A stretch of DNA of 38,478 nt from an uncultured Lachnospiraceae bacterium (lineage in GTDB: Bacteria > Bacillota > Clostridia > Lachnospirales > Lachnospiraceae): positions 18,463 through 56,940 of the forward strand of contig CAJUJG010000001.1 of NCBI GenBank assembly GCA_910586715.1. Direction: 5' to 3'. The notes under the pieces are model-generated. The model saw only the letters and a list, made by a program, of their open reading frames with translations. It ran no database searches and was not told the origin of the DNA. Below, piece after piece: positions 26,140 to 34,633 of this stretch. Every line of letters begins with the position of its first letter. The first letter of the stretch is position 1. Both the position numbers and the translations under genes were made by a program.

Positions 26140-26511
26140 ATGAGCGAGCTTTTAAAACAAAAATTAAAGGAAAACGGAGCAGATGTGGAAGGTACACTGC
26201 ACCGGTTTATGAACAATGACGCTTTATTCTTAAAATTTATTTTAAAGTTTAAGGATGACCAAAATTATGCAAAATTAAAGCAGTATTTGGATGAGAAGAA
26301 TTATGAGGAGGCGTTTAAGGCGGCGCATACGCTCAAGGGTGTGAGTGCGAACTTGGGGTTGAATCCGATTTTTGACCGTGCGTCCGTAGTGACGGAGCTT
26401 CTGAGGGGGAAAGATGCGTCTGAGGTAGATGACGCGAAAGTGGAGGAGGAGAAGAATGCGCTTGAAGCGGCGTATAAGCTCTTTATTCAAATCATCGAAG
26501 AAAATGCATAA
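26140..26511 (+). CDS. Stand-alone Hpt phosphotransfer protein
   Basis: 123 residues, all helical by pattern. AHTLKGVSANLGL carries the phospho-accepting His63, and the later helices complete a four-helix bundle. Such proteins shuttle phosphate between the receiver of a hybrid kinase and a final response regulator. Two hybrid kinases that lack an Hpt lie just upstream, so it is their probable partner; the two HD-GYP regulators are possible end points (inference). It has its own promoter and terminator, so its level may be set apart from the kinases. The start is ATG 26140 behind GGAAAGGA. Confidence 0.9.
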   Translation: MSELLKQKLKENGADVEGTLHRFMNNDALFLKFILKFKDDQNYAKLKQYLDEKNYEEAFKAAHTLKGVSANLGLNPIFDRASVVTELLRGKDASEVDDAKVEEEKNALEAAYKLFIQIIEENA

Positions 26512-26540
26512 CCCCATTGTTATGGAAAATGATAAAAAGG

Positions 26541-26576
26541 AAAGGTGCTATGCGTCTTTTGCATAGTGCCTTTTTT
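26541..26576 (+). terminator. Intrinsic terminator after the Hpt gene
   Basis: GGTGCTATGC (26544-26553) pairs with GCATAGTGCC (26561-26570), ten pairs including two G-U, followed by six T. Confidence 0.88.
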
Positions 26577-26632
26577 GGCGTATATACGTTTGGGTTCATA
26601 GAAATTTAACGAAATATGTGCAGTATAGGAAC

Positions 26633-26659
26633 TGTACAATTTGGGAAAAATGGTATAAA
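26633..26659 (+). promoter_or_regulatory. Candidate extended -10 promoter of the glycan operon
   Basis: TGG followed by TATAAA (26654-26659) forms an extended -10; TGTACA (26633-26638) is a weak -35 at 15 bases. Transcription from here would begin past ATG 26616, which supports the GTG 26703 start for the next gene. Confidence 0.4.
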
Positions 26660-26690
26660 ATGGCGTAATGGAAGAGGTGCATGGCGGAGT

Positions 26691-26694
26691 GGAG
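26691..26694 (+). promoter_or_regulatory. Ribosome binding site supporting GTG 26703
   Basis: GGAG lies 8 bases before GTG 26703. The upstream in-frame ATG 26616 has no such site, and the extra 29 residues it would add are unlike a membrane protein start. Confidence 0.5.
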
Positions 26695-26702
26695 AAAAAA
26701 CG

Positions 26703-28301
26703 GTGAGAGAACGAATTGTACGGTTTGGAAAGCGGCTGCCGGAGTGGTTCACGGCAGGCGCGGCATTTGTTTATTATTGGATTATGGCACTGTACAAGCT
26801 GACGCAGACGCCGATTTGGCAGGACGAGGCGATGGAATTTTACTGTTCCCTTCCTGTCAGGGGACCGATTGAGGGTGTGACGAAGCTTACATCGATGTAT
26901 GAGCGGATGGCGTATATCCAGCAGCAGCCGCCGCTGTACAACTGGGTGATGTGCCTGTGGCTTCGGGTCAGCGAGGGCGAGTGGTGGTACCGGTTTTCGA
27001 GCGTGGTATTTGGGTTCGGGGCTGCCATTGGACTGTATTGCGTTATAAAGAGGCTGTGTGACCGCTATATGGCGGCTTTTTGTGTTGTGATTTCTTCGAG
27101 CATTTATATTTGGATGTACTATATCAAAGAAGCATCGGAATACGCGATGCTCGTGATGGTTTTGCTTTGGCTGGTGTATGCATTGATTTTGATTTGCGAG
27201 GAGCTAAGCGTCAAACGGATTATCATTTTCACGCTGCTGTGCGTGGTTGCAGTGTATACGCATTACGGCGCGGTGTTTGCGGTTGTGCCGATGGCGGTCG
27301 GCGTGCTTGTGATTGCATGGATGCGAAAGGCTTTCAAGAGCTTTCGCATTGGTCTTGGCGCCTTTGCCGTGGCAGGGATTGCAGGAGGCGTGCCGCTGAT
27401 TTGGTTTTTTATGCTTCCGCAGTCGACCAATCAGGTATCTACACTGTTTTCGGAGCGTGAGATTATCATTGAGAACGGAAATCTTTTCGGGGATTTTTGC
27501 TTTAGTCTGGCAAGTGTTTTTAAATGGTGCCTGATTGACATTGACAGGGATACGCAGCGGCTGGGGCTGTTGCTGAATCTTCTTTTGATTGTGTTGATTG
27601 TCACGCTGGTGTATACGGCTGTAAAGACAGACTCCTTTTTTATCAAGACATTCTTTTGGTGCAATGTGGCGGTTTTTATGCTGTATTATGTTGTTACGAA
27701 GTTGAATCTGTATGCGTATGGCTGGTACGGGAACCGTTACAATATGTTTATCTTTCCATTGTGGCTGATATGGATTTTGGTGTCTTTATATGAATTTGTG
27801 AGGATATTAGGGAAAAGCAGGAAAAAAGCGGTTTCAAGGCTGTCCGGTTTTGTGGGTGTCTGTCTTGTGATGAGCGGTTTGCTGTACTGTCTGTACGGGG
27901 ACTACCGTATCAGCAATCACTGGTGGAAAATGGACTTGCGGACGGTTGTTCAGGAATGGTATGATTTGGAAGGGTATGACACACCGACCATTCTTGATTT
28001 TCATCAGCGGTATGCGTTTGTATATTATTTCACGCATGATGCGCGCTACGATGAAGCGCAGTGGGAAAACATTCATTATAATGATGAGGTTGAAACGTAT
28101 TCAAACAACCGTTCGGAACCATTTCGGGAATATATACAAAAAATATATGACAATCAGCTTCCCGAAGAGGTTTATCTTGTGACGGGGCAGTGGAATGCAT
28201 TTTGTAAAGCGTTTGAGCATTTGGGATATACGGTGGAGCCGGTGGTAGACACGACGGCAAAGCTCTATCGTGCGGTAAAAAACGAGGAAGTAACGCAATG
28301 A
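26703..28301 (+). CDS. GT39-like membrane glycosyltransferase
   Basis: About 532 residues with ten or more membrane helices. The first outer loop has IWQDEAMEFY (Asp41-Glu42), then QQPPLYNWVMCLWLR, both typical of ArnT/PMT-type GT-C enzymes, which move a sugar from a polyprenyl-phosphate carrier to an acceptor outside the membrane. The C-terminal ~110 residues are soluble. The start is GTG 26703; ATG 26616 would lengthen the protein by 29 residues. It is the first gene of the downstream glycan operon, and its stop overlaps the fucosyltransferase start by 4 bases (ATGA), so the two are coupled. Sugar and acceptor are unknown. Confidence 0.8.
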   Translation: MRERIVRFGKRLPEWFTAGAAFVYYWIMALYKLTQTPIWQDEAMEFYCSLPVRGPIEGVTKLTSMYERMAYIQQQPPLYNWVMCLWLRVSEGEWWYRFSSVVFGFGAAIGLYCVIKRLCDRYMAAFCVVISSSIYIWMYYIKEASEYAMLVMVLLWLVYALILICEELSVKRIIIFTLLCVVAVYTHYGAVFAVVPMAVGVLVIAWMRKAFKSFRIGLGAFAVAGIAGGVPLIWFFMLPQSTNQVSTLFSEREIIIENGNLFGDFCFSLASVFKWCLIDIDRDTQRLGLLLNLLLIVLIVTLVYTAVKTDSFFIKTFFWCNVAVFMLYYVVTKLNLYAYGWYGNRYNMFIFPLWLIWILVSLYEFVRILGKSRKKAVSRLSGFVGVCLVMSGLLYCLYGDYRISNHWWKMDLRTVVQEWYDLEGYDTPTILDFHQRYAFVYYFTHDARYDEAQWENIHYNDEVETYSNNRSEPFREYIQKIYDNQLPEEVYLVTGQWNAFCKAFEHLGYTVEPVVDTTAKLYRAVKNEEVTQ

Positions 28302-29203
28302 TTATTATTCATGTGATGGGCGGACTGGGGAATCAGCTTTACCAGTATGCACTTTCCGAGAAATTAAAGCAGCTCGGAAAGGAAGTGAAACTGGACCTTT
28401 ATGCATATACAGATGCCAAGGGCGAGGACCGCGAGTGGCGTGAGCTGGAATTAGAACGTCTTGAAGGTTTGGAATATACGGTATGTACAAGTCAGGAGCG
28501 TACATTGTTTTTGGACAACAGCATGAAATTTTCGGACCGTGTGCGCAGAAAGCTTACGGGAAGGAAGGACAGAACGGTTGCCGAGACTGCCGACTACATG
28601 CCGGAAATCTTTGAGATGGACGATGTCTATCTGTATGGCTTTTGGGGATGTGAGAGATACTATAAGGATATTACGGGGCTTTTGCAGCAGAAGATACGCT
28701 TTCCAAAGAGCAGTAATCCTGCCAATATTGAGACGCTTGTGCGCATGGAGCACGAAAATGCGGTGAGTGTGCATATCCGCCGCAAGGATTATCTGACGGT
28801 AGCAAGCGGGGCTAGGTATATGGGCATTTGTACGCAAGCCTACTATCAGGGAGCGTTTGACTATATTCGTGAGCGTGTGGAGAAGCCTGTATTTTATATT
28901 TTTTCGGATGATGCGGCGTATGCGAAGGCGCATTTTAGCGGACAGGATTTTCGGATTGTAGATTGGAATACGGGGAAGGACAGTCTGTACGATATGGAGC
29001 TGATGAGCCATTGCAGGCATAATATTTGTGCAAACAGCACATTCAGCATTTGGGGCGCAAGGCTGAATCCGTATCCTGATAAAATGATGATACGTCCGCT
29101 GCATCATGACAACTATGAGACAACATCACCTGAGGAGATTCATGCAAACTGGGAGGACTGGGTGCTTTTGGACGCGGCGGGAGAGACGGTTTATGGAGAA
29201 TGA
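28298..29203 (+). CDS. Alpha-1,2-fucosyltransferase (GT11)
   Basis: 301 residues, cytoplasmic. GGLGNQLYQYA at the N-terminus is the GT11 opening motif; HIRRKD (His159 to Asp164) is the HxRRxD motif that binds GDP-fucose; NICANSTFSIWGA is the third conserved motif. It should add fucose in alpha-1,2 linkage to galactose or a similar sugar in a lipid-linked repeat unit. Both ends overlap neighbouring genes (4 bases before, 11 after), so it belongs to a tightly coupled operon. No GDP-fucose synthesis gene is in the window. Confidence 0.9.
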   Translation: MIIIHVMGGLGNQLYQYALSEKLKQLGKEVKLDLYAYTDAKGEDREWRELELERLEGLEYTVCTSQERTLFLDNSMKFSDRVRRKLTGRKDRTVAETADYMPEIFEMDDVYLYGFWGCERYYKDITGLLQQKIRFPKSSNPANIETLVRMEHENAVSVHIRRKDYLTVASGARYMGICTQAYYQGAFDYIRERVEKPVFYIFSDDAAYAKAHFSGQDFRIVDWNTGKDSLYDMELMSHCRHNICANSTFSIWGARLNPYPDKMMIRPLHHDNYETTSPEEIHANWEDWVLLDAAGETVYGE

Positions 29204-30212
29204 GGTCATTTCAATCATTGTGCCTGTTTATAATATGGAGCAGTATTTGGAACGCTGTGTCCGTTCTATTTTGTGCCAAACGTATAAGAATCTTGAAATT
29301 ATTTTGGTGGACGACGGTTCGACGGACGCGTCGCCTAAGATGTGTGATGCGTTTGCAGAGCGCGATGAACGGATTAAGGTGGTCCACAAGAACAACGGAG
29401 GGCTTTCCGACGCGCGTAATGCAGGACTTTTGATGGCGTCGGGGGCATATATCGGGTATGTTGACAGTGACGACTGGATAGAGCCGGACATGTATGAGAA
29501 GATGTACCGGGCGTGCGTGGAGAACAATGCGCAGGTCTGTATCTGCCGGTATTTCAGCGAATATGCCGACCGGACTTTGGACGGCGCAAGCGGGGCATGC
29601 GTGCCGCTTACAAGGGAGGAGCTGCTTCGGATTTATATTGGCGGACATGCGCAGTATGTGATATATAATTCGGTTTGGAGTAAGCTGTTTCGCCGCAGCC
29701 TGGTAGAAAATACAAAATTCCCCAAAGGGCGCAACTCGGAAGACATTGTATATACCACAAGAGCGTTTTGCAGGCTAGAGAGGGCGGTTTATCTTGACGA
29801 ATGCCTTTATCATTATGTGCTTGACCGGGAGGGCAGCATTATGAATGTGTCAAGAGGAGAACGCATGTTTCGCGACGAGCTGCCGTTTTGGCGGGAGCAT
29901 ATTGCGCTTATTCGGACTCTCGTCTCAAACCGGTTGGGGGATTTTGCTGCGTATCATTTTTGGAGACGGCTGCTTTTTTACTATATTGATTTTAGGAATG
30001 CGCAGCGGGCGGGTGACCGTACGGCAAAGGAATATGCGCGGCGGATTGTGGGCGAGATCAGAAGTGACAGGGAAGAAATCAGGCGCGTATATTGCAGCGG
30101 CAGTGTGCCCAAGGGGGACAGGGTGCGGATGCGCATGTTTTTGATGAGTCCCTCACTGTATGCGTTTGTTGTGAGTCTTTATGAAAAATTTGTGATACCG
30201 ATAAGAGGTTAA
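29193..30212 (+). CDS. GT2-family glycosyltransferase
   Basis: About 339 residues. ISIIVPVYNMEQYL opens the GT-A fold; ILVDDGSTDASP and YVDSDDWIEPDMY give the nucleotide-sugar and metal-binding DxD elements. The C-terminal ~110 residues are charged and Arg-rich, likely lying on the membrane. The start is ATG 29193 behind GGGAGAG; the frame is open upstream to 29106, but that part is inside the fucosyltransferase gene. It overlaps that gene by 11 bases. It probably adds a sugar to the same lipid-linked oligosaccharide; the donor cannot be read from sequence. Confidence 0.9.
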   Translation: MENEVISIIVPVYNMEQYLERCVRSILCQTYKNLEIILVDDGSTDASPKMCDAFAERDERIKVVHKNNGGLSDARNAGLLMASGAYIGYVDSDDWIEPDMYEKMYRACVENNAQVCICRYFSEYADRTLDGASGACVPLTREELLRIYIGGHAQYVIYNSVWSKLFRRSLVENTKFPKGRNSEDIVYTTRAFCRLERAVYLDECLYHYVLDREGSIMNVSRGERMFRDELPFWREHIALIRTLVSNRLGDFAAYHFWRRLLFYYIDFRNAQRAGDRTAKEYARRIVGEIRSDREEIRRVYCSGSVPKGDRVRMRMFLMSPSLYAFVVSLYEKFVIPIRG

Positions 30213-30213
30213 A

Positions 30214-31677
30214 ATGCTTTTTAATTCCTATATTTTTGTATTTTTATTTTTTCCGCTGGTGGTGTTTGGGTATTATGCGTTTCACCACTGGAAAAAGCCC
30301 AAAATGGCGCTTGGCTGGCTGCTTTTGATGTCCATGCTGTTTTACGGCTACAACAGCATAGAGTACCTGTTTATTCTGATTGCAAGTGTTATTCTGAATT
30401 TCGGCGTGGTCGAACTGATGAGCCGCGCGAAAAAGGCGGTGCAGCGCAGACTGCTGCTTGCGGCAGGTCTTGGCGTGAATTTGGGTATTTTATTTTATTA
30501 TAAGTACTATGACTTTTTTATTGAAAACGTCAATGCATGGCTTCGGACGGATTATGCGTTTTTGCGGTTGATGCTGCCGCTTGGCATTAGTTTTTATACA
30601 TTTCAGCAGCTTTCCTATGTGATTGATTCCTATCGCGGGGAGTGCGAGAAATACGGCTTTTTGGAATATGCCTCGTATGTGACTTTCTTTCCGCAGCTGA
30701 TTGCAGGACCGATTGTGTATCATGACGAGCTGATTTGGCAGCTTCGTGATGAACGAAATCATAAAATTAACTACGAGAATTTAGCCAAAGGGCTGTATGC
30801 GTTTTCATTAGGGCTTGCGAAAAAGGTATTAATTGCGGATACGCTTTCGAAGATTGTGACGATTGGATATACGGATATTCATCATATATATACAATAACC
30901 GTTATTATTATAACAATCTGCTATTCTTTACAGATCTATTTTGATTTCAGCGGATATTGCGATATGGCATATGGCATCGGGTATATGTTTAATGTGAGAC
31001 TGCCGATAAATTTTAATTCGCCGTACAAGGCGGTTTCCGTGACGGATTTTTGGGACCGGTGGCATATGACGCTGACGCGTTTCTTTACAAAGTATGTCTA
31101 TATTCCGCTTGGCGGCAGCAGGAAGGGGAAGCTGCGGACGTATTGCAATATTCTGATTGTTTTTTTGGTGAGCGGTTTTTGGCACGGTGCAAACTGGACA
31201 TTTGTGCTTTGGGGTTTTTGGAACGGTGCGGCGAATGTGGCTGACAAGCTTGTGGGACGTTTCTTGGAGCGGATTCCGAAAATAATCCGACGGATTGGCA
31301 TCTTTCTTCTTGCAACATATGCGTGGGCGTTGTTTCGTGCTCCGTCGATTATGCAGGCAAAAAGGATGTGGAAGCATTTTAAGGAATTTGGAGGCGGTAA
31401 AGTATATCCGCCTATTTATGAAACCTTTAACAATCTGTTGGAAACGCGTGTATTGTATCGTCTGGGGCTGGGAGGAATCATTGACCGCTGTCCGCTGCTT
31501 CCTCTTGCGGTTTTTATGCTGGCATTGATATTTGCGTGCTTTTTCCTGAAAAATACGCAGGAGAAGGTGGAAGACGGACATTACGGCAGGCGCCGTTTTA
31601 TTGTGACGATTGGGCTGCTGTTTTGGAGTGTTCTTTCGCTTTCGGATGTGAGTGAGTTTTTGTATTTTAATTTTTAA
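30214..31677 (+). CDS. MBOAT-family O-acyltransferase (DltB/AlgI-like)
   Basis: 487 residues with about eleven membrane helices. DFWDRWHMTLTRFF and SGFWHGANWTFVLWGFWNG are MBOAT signatures, with the catalytic His324 in the second. These proteins carry acyl groups across the membrane for O-acetylation of alginate, peptidoglycan or other polymers, working with an SGNH-fold partner, which is encoded next. The start is ATG 30214, one base after the previous stop codon, behind AAGAGG. The family is certain; the polymer is inferred to be the glycan of this operon. Confidence 0.94.
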   Translation: MLFNSYIFVFLFFPLVVFGYYAFHHWKKPKMALGWLLLMSMLFYGYNSIEYLFILIASVILNFGVVELMSRAKKAVQRRLLLAAGLGVNLGILFYYKYYDFFIENVNAWLRTDYAFLRLMLPLGISFYTFQQLSYVIDSYRGECEKYGFLEYASYVTFFPQLIAGPIVYHDELIWQLRDERNHKINYENLAKGLYAFSLGLAKKVLIADTLSKIVTIGYTDIHHIYTITVIIITICYSLQIYFDFSGYCDMAYGIGYMFNVRLPINFNSPYKAVSVTDFWDRWHMTLTRFFTKYVYIPLGGSRKGKLRTYCNILIVFLVSGFWHGANWTFVLWGFWNGAANVADKLVGRFLERIPKIIRRIGIFLLATYAWALFRAPSIMQAKRMWKHFKEFGGGKVYPPIYETFNNLLETRVLYRLGLGGIIDRCPLLPLAVFMLALIFACFFLKNTQEKVEDGHYGRRRFIVTIGLLFWSVLSLSDVSEFLYFNF

Positions 31678-31683
31678 AAATGG

Positions 31684-31689
31684 AAGGAG
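31684..31689 (+). promoter_or_regulatory. Ribosome binding site supporting GTG 31698
   Basis: AAGGAG lies 8 bases before GTG 31698 and would fall inside the gene if translation began at ATG 31680, which has no site of its own. Confidence 0.5.
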
Positions 31690-31697
31690 AGAACGGA

Positions 31698-32750
31698 GTG
31701 CGTAAGTGGGTGATTGGATGTTTGACGACAATCCTGACAATTATAGTGATTATGACCGCAACGGCGTGGATTATCGACCCGTATTTTCACTTTCACAAGC
31801 CGTTTCCGTTTGTTTCTTACCGTCTTTATGATGAGCGTTATACAAATGACGGCATATCAAGGCATTTTGAATATGATACTATTATTACCGGAACTTCAAT
31901 GGCGCAGAATTTTAAGCCAAGCGAAGTGGATGCAGTCTTTGGCGTAACATCCGTGAAGGAAACCTTTTCGGGTGCCGGATTTAAGGAATTATCGCAGAAT
32001 CTTGACAGGGCGCTTGCAAGAAAGAATGATTTAAAGACGGTAATTTGGTCAGTTGATTTTAATGCGATTATACGGGATAAGGATTATGATATATACAGCG
32101 GTTATCCAAAGTATCTGTACGACGACAATCCATTCAATGATGTATGTTATATATTTAACAAAACAGTTTGGTATGAAGGAATTATACCGAATCTGATAAT
32201 GACGCTTTTAGGGCATGAGCGTACGTCGCTTGACGAATATTCTGCGTGGGACAAGGAGCTTGGCTATGAGCATGTGATGGCAGGCTATGACCGCTGGGAG
32301 GAGCGCGCCGAAATGCGGCCGGGGCTGAGTGCGGAAGAACAGAAAATGGTTGAGGACAATATCCGGCAGAATTTTGTGGAGCTTGTTAACAAATATCCGG
32401 ATACGACATTTTATCTGTTTTATACGCCGTACAGTATTTGCTGGTGGGATTTTATGAACCAGGAGGGACTGATGCTTCAGCAGTTTGAGGCGGAGCGCAT
32501 TACGACGGAATTGCTGCTGCAATGTCCGAATGTGAAGCTCTATAACTTTAATGACAAATATGATATGATTACGGAATTCGACAACTACAGGGACAGGGAG
32601 CATTATGGCGCGCACATTAACTCGCAGATTTTGGAGTGGCTTGCCAAAGGAGAGGGGCTTGTGACTTTGGACAATTACGAGGCGTTGTTGGAACAAGAGA
32701 AGCAATTTTATCTCAATTACAACTATGAGGAGAAGCTGAAAAATCCTTGA
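31698..32750 (+). CDS. Membrane-anchored SGNH-like partner of the MBOAT protein
   Basis: About 350 residues. One N-terminal helix (~5-24) anchors it outside the membrane. GTSMAQNF holds the presumed nucleophile Ser67, and DREH (Asp299, His302) supplies the remaining triad residues in the DxxH order of SGNH enzymes. It resembles DltD/AlgJ/PatB-type partners that finish O-acyl transfer begun by an MBOAT. The start is GTG 31698; ATG 31680 is the alternative. It lies about 20 bases after the MBOAT gene. The end of the gene forms part of a repeated double-hairpin element. Confidence 0.75.
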   Translation: MRKWVIGCLTTILTIIVIMTATAWIIDPYFHFHKPFPFVSYRLYDERYTNDGISRHFEYDTIITGTSMAQNFKPSEVDAVFGVTSVKETFSGAGFKELSQNLDRALARKNDLKTVIWSVDFNAIIRDKDYDIYSGYPKYLYDDNPFNDVCYIFNKTVWYEGIIPNLIMTLLGHERTSLDEYSAWDKELGYEHVMAGYDRWEERAEMRPGLSAEEQKMVEDNIRQNFVELVNKYPDTTFYLFYTPYSICWWDFMNQEGLMLQQFEAERITTELLLQCPNVKLYNFNDKYDMITEFDNYRDREHYGAHINSQILEWLAKGEGLVTLDNYEALLEQEKQFYLNYNYEEKLKNP

Positions 32751-32789
32751 TTTTTCAACTGGCAAATTTGTGCGGAGGCACAAATTCGC
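32737..32789 (+). repeat. Double-hairpin element, copy 1
   Basis: Hairpin A: TGAAAAAT (32737-32744) with ATTTTTCA (32750-32757). Hairpin B: GCAAATTTGTGC (32762-32773) with GCACAAATTCGC (32778-32789), one mismatch. GGCAAATTTGTGC is identical in copy 2. Hairpin A overlaps the last codons of the SGNH-like gene. Confidence 0.65.
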
Positions 32790-32805
32790 AAAGAAAGGAA
32801 AATAA

Positions 32806-34548
32806 ATGAATAATATAAAAAAACTCGGCTATATTTTTGACAAAAAACAAAAGCGCAGGCTGGTATTTTTGGGAATACTGATTTTTATCGGCGGTGTGCT
32901 GGAAACGCTTGGCGTATCGGCGCTTCTGCCTGTAGTTGCAGCGATTGTGGACGTGAATGCGACGATGGACAAGTGGTATGTGCGTCCGGTGCTTGACGCG
33001 CTTCACATTTACGACCCGACACAGTTTATCGTCATTCTGCTGTCTGCGCTGATTGCAATTTATATTATCAAAAATGCGTATCTGCTCATTCTTGTCAATG
33101 TGCGGACGAAATTTATTACCTACAACAAAAATACCCTGATTAGCAGAGTGCTGCGGGAGTTTTTGAACCGTCCGTATGAATTTTATTTGGACGCGGACAT
33201 TCCGACGGTTTTTCGTCTGACGGACAGCGATATTCCGAATGTGTTTAATATGATTATGGCAATCATATCGCTTGCGTCCGAAGTGATTGTGTTTGTGATG
33301 ATTTGTATGGTGCTTGTCCTCAAGGACTGGAAAATGACGGGCTTTCTTGTAGTCGTGATGCTGGTTATGACACTTTTGCTGACAAAGATTTTAAAGCCGC
33401 AGTTAAGCCGCCTTGGAAAGAAAAATCAGGATATTCAGTCGCGGATTGCCAAATGGCGCATTGAGGCAATTTATGGAATTAAGGACGTGAAAGTGCTGCA
33501 CCGAGAGGCGTTTTTTGCGGATAATTATGAGGCGTCGGGCGAAATCGGCGCAGGAATTGCAAAGGTTTACGCAGTGCTCAACAGTCTTCCGCGGATATTG
33601 GTGGAGACGATTTTTATATGCAGTATTTTAGGGTATATTATGGTCTATATGCTGCTTGGAAACGATTTGCAGGCGCTGATTGAGACACTGACCGTGTTCG
33701 GCGCGGCGGCAGTGCGCCTGATGCCCTGCGTCAACCGCATCAATACGTACATTACAGAGGTGGCATATGCGCAGCCGAGTTTGGATTATGTATATGAAAA
33801 CCTGAACATGAGTGCGATTACGCGCGCAAATGACAGAACGGTCGAGGCAAAAAATCCGCTTGTTACAATTGCGTTGAAAGACAAAATTGAGCTGAAAAAC
33901 ATTCAGTACGCGTATCCGAACACGGACGCCATGATTTTTACGGGAGCGGATATGGTTGTGCCATACGGAAAGTCGGTCGGAATTATGGGACCTTCGGGTG
34001 CGGGAAAATCGACGGTTGTGGATATTTTGCTTGGTCTGTTAAGGGCGAAGGAAGGAACGATTACCTGCGACGGCGTGGACGTGTTTGAGAACTATCCGTC
34101 ATGGCTTGCGCAGATTGGATACATTCCGCAGTCGATTTATCTTGTGGATGAGCCAATCCGCAATAACATTGCGTTTGGCATTGCGGATGATGAGATTGAG
34201 GACAGGCGTATTTGGGAGGTTCTTGAGGAGGCGCAGCTAAAGGAGTTTATTGAAACGCTTCCAGAAGGGTTGGATACGACAATCGGGGACCGTGGTGTGC
34301 GGCTTTCAGGCGGGCAAAGGCAGCGTCTTGGCATTGCGAGGGCGCTCTATCACAATCCTGAAATCCTTGTCTTTGACGAGGCGACAAGCGCGCTTGACAA
34401 TGAGACGGAGGCAGCGGTTATGGAGGCGATTAACAGCTTTCACGGAAAAAAGACAATGGTTATTATTGCACATCGGTTAAATACGATTGAAAAGTGTGAT
34501 ATGATATATAGGGTGGCGGACGGGAAGATTGAACAAACCACTCTTTGA
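32806..34548 (+). CDS. ABC exporter, PglK-like flippase (fused permease and ATPase)
   Basis: 580 residues. The N-terminal ~320 residues contain six membrane helices; the C-terminal nucleotide-binding domain has Walker A GPSGAGKST (from residue 395), Q-loop YIPQSIYL, signature LSGGQRQRLG, Walker B ILVFDEATSALD and switch His in IIAHRLNT. It is a half-transporter that should act as a homodimer. Position inside a glycosyltransferase operon and length match PglK/WlaB-type flippases of lipid-linked oligosaccharides, so export of the finished repeat unit is the likely role; general multidrug export cannot be excluded. Double-hairpin elements lie just before and just after the gene. Confidence 0.9.
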   Translation: MNNIKKLGYIFDKKQKRRLVFLGILIFIGGVLETLGVSALLPVVAAIVDVNATMDKWYVRPVLDALHIYDPTQFIVILLSALIAIYIIKNAYLLILVNVRTKFITYNKNTLISRVLREFLNRPYEFYLDADIPTVFRLTDSDIPNVFNMIMAIISLASEVIVFVMICMVLVLKDWKMTGFLVVVMLVMTLLLTKILKPQLSRLGKKNQDIQSRIAKWRIEAIYGIKDVKVLHREAFFADNYEASGEIGAGIAKVYAVLNSLPRILVETIFICSILGYIMVYMLLGNDLQALIETLTVFGAAAVRLMPCVNRINTYITEVAYAQPSLDYVYENLNMSAITRANDRTVEAKNPLVTIALKDKIELKNIQYAYPNTDAMIFTGADMVVPYGKSVGIMGPSGAGKSTVVDILLGLLRAKEGTITCDGVDVFENYPSWLAQIGYIPQSIYLVDEPIRNNIAFGIADDEIEDRRIWEVLEEAQLKEFIETLPEGLDTTIGDRGVRLSGGQRQRLGIARALYHNPEILVFDEATSALDNETEAAVMEAINSFHGKKTMVIIAHRLNTIEKCDMIYRVADGKIEQTTL

Positions 34549-34553
34549 AAGTA

Positions 34554-34606
34554 CTGTGAAAAATAAATTTTTCACAGGGCAAATTTGTGCTTATGCCCCA
34601 ATTTGC
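34554..34606 (+). repeat. Double-hairpin element, copy 2
   Basis: Hairpin A: CTGTGAAAAAT (34554-34564) with ATTTTTCACAG (34567-34577), perfect 11-base arms. Hairpin B: GCAAATTTGTGC (34579-34590) with GCCCCAATTTGC (34595-34606), two mismatches. Layout and the B-arm sequence match copy 1, about 1.8 kb upstream. Confidence 0.65.
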
Positions 34607-34633
34607 AGGTTGTGAAAGGAGCATGGTTAATTT

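Noticed and set aside
28451..29107. 218-codon open frame on the minus strand inside the fucosyltransferase gene
   Set aside because: The GT11 motifs on the + strand are complete; no support for the antisense frame.
30928..31740. 270-codon open frame on the minus strand inside the MBOAT gene
   Set aside because: The + strand encodes an intact MBOAT; the antisense product is basic and low in motifs.
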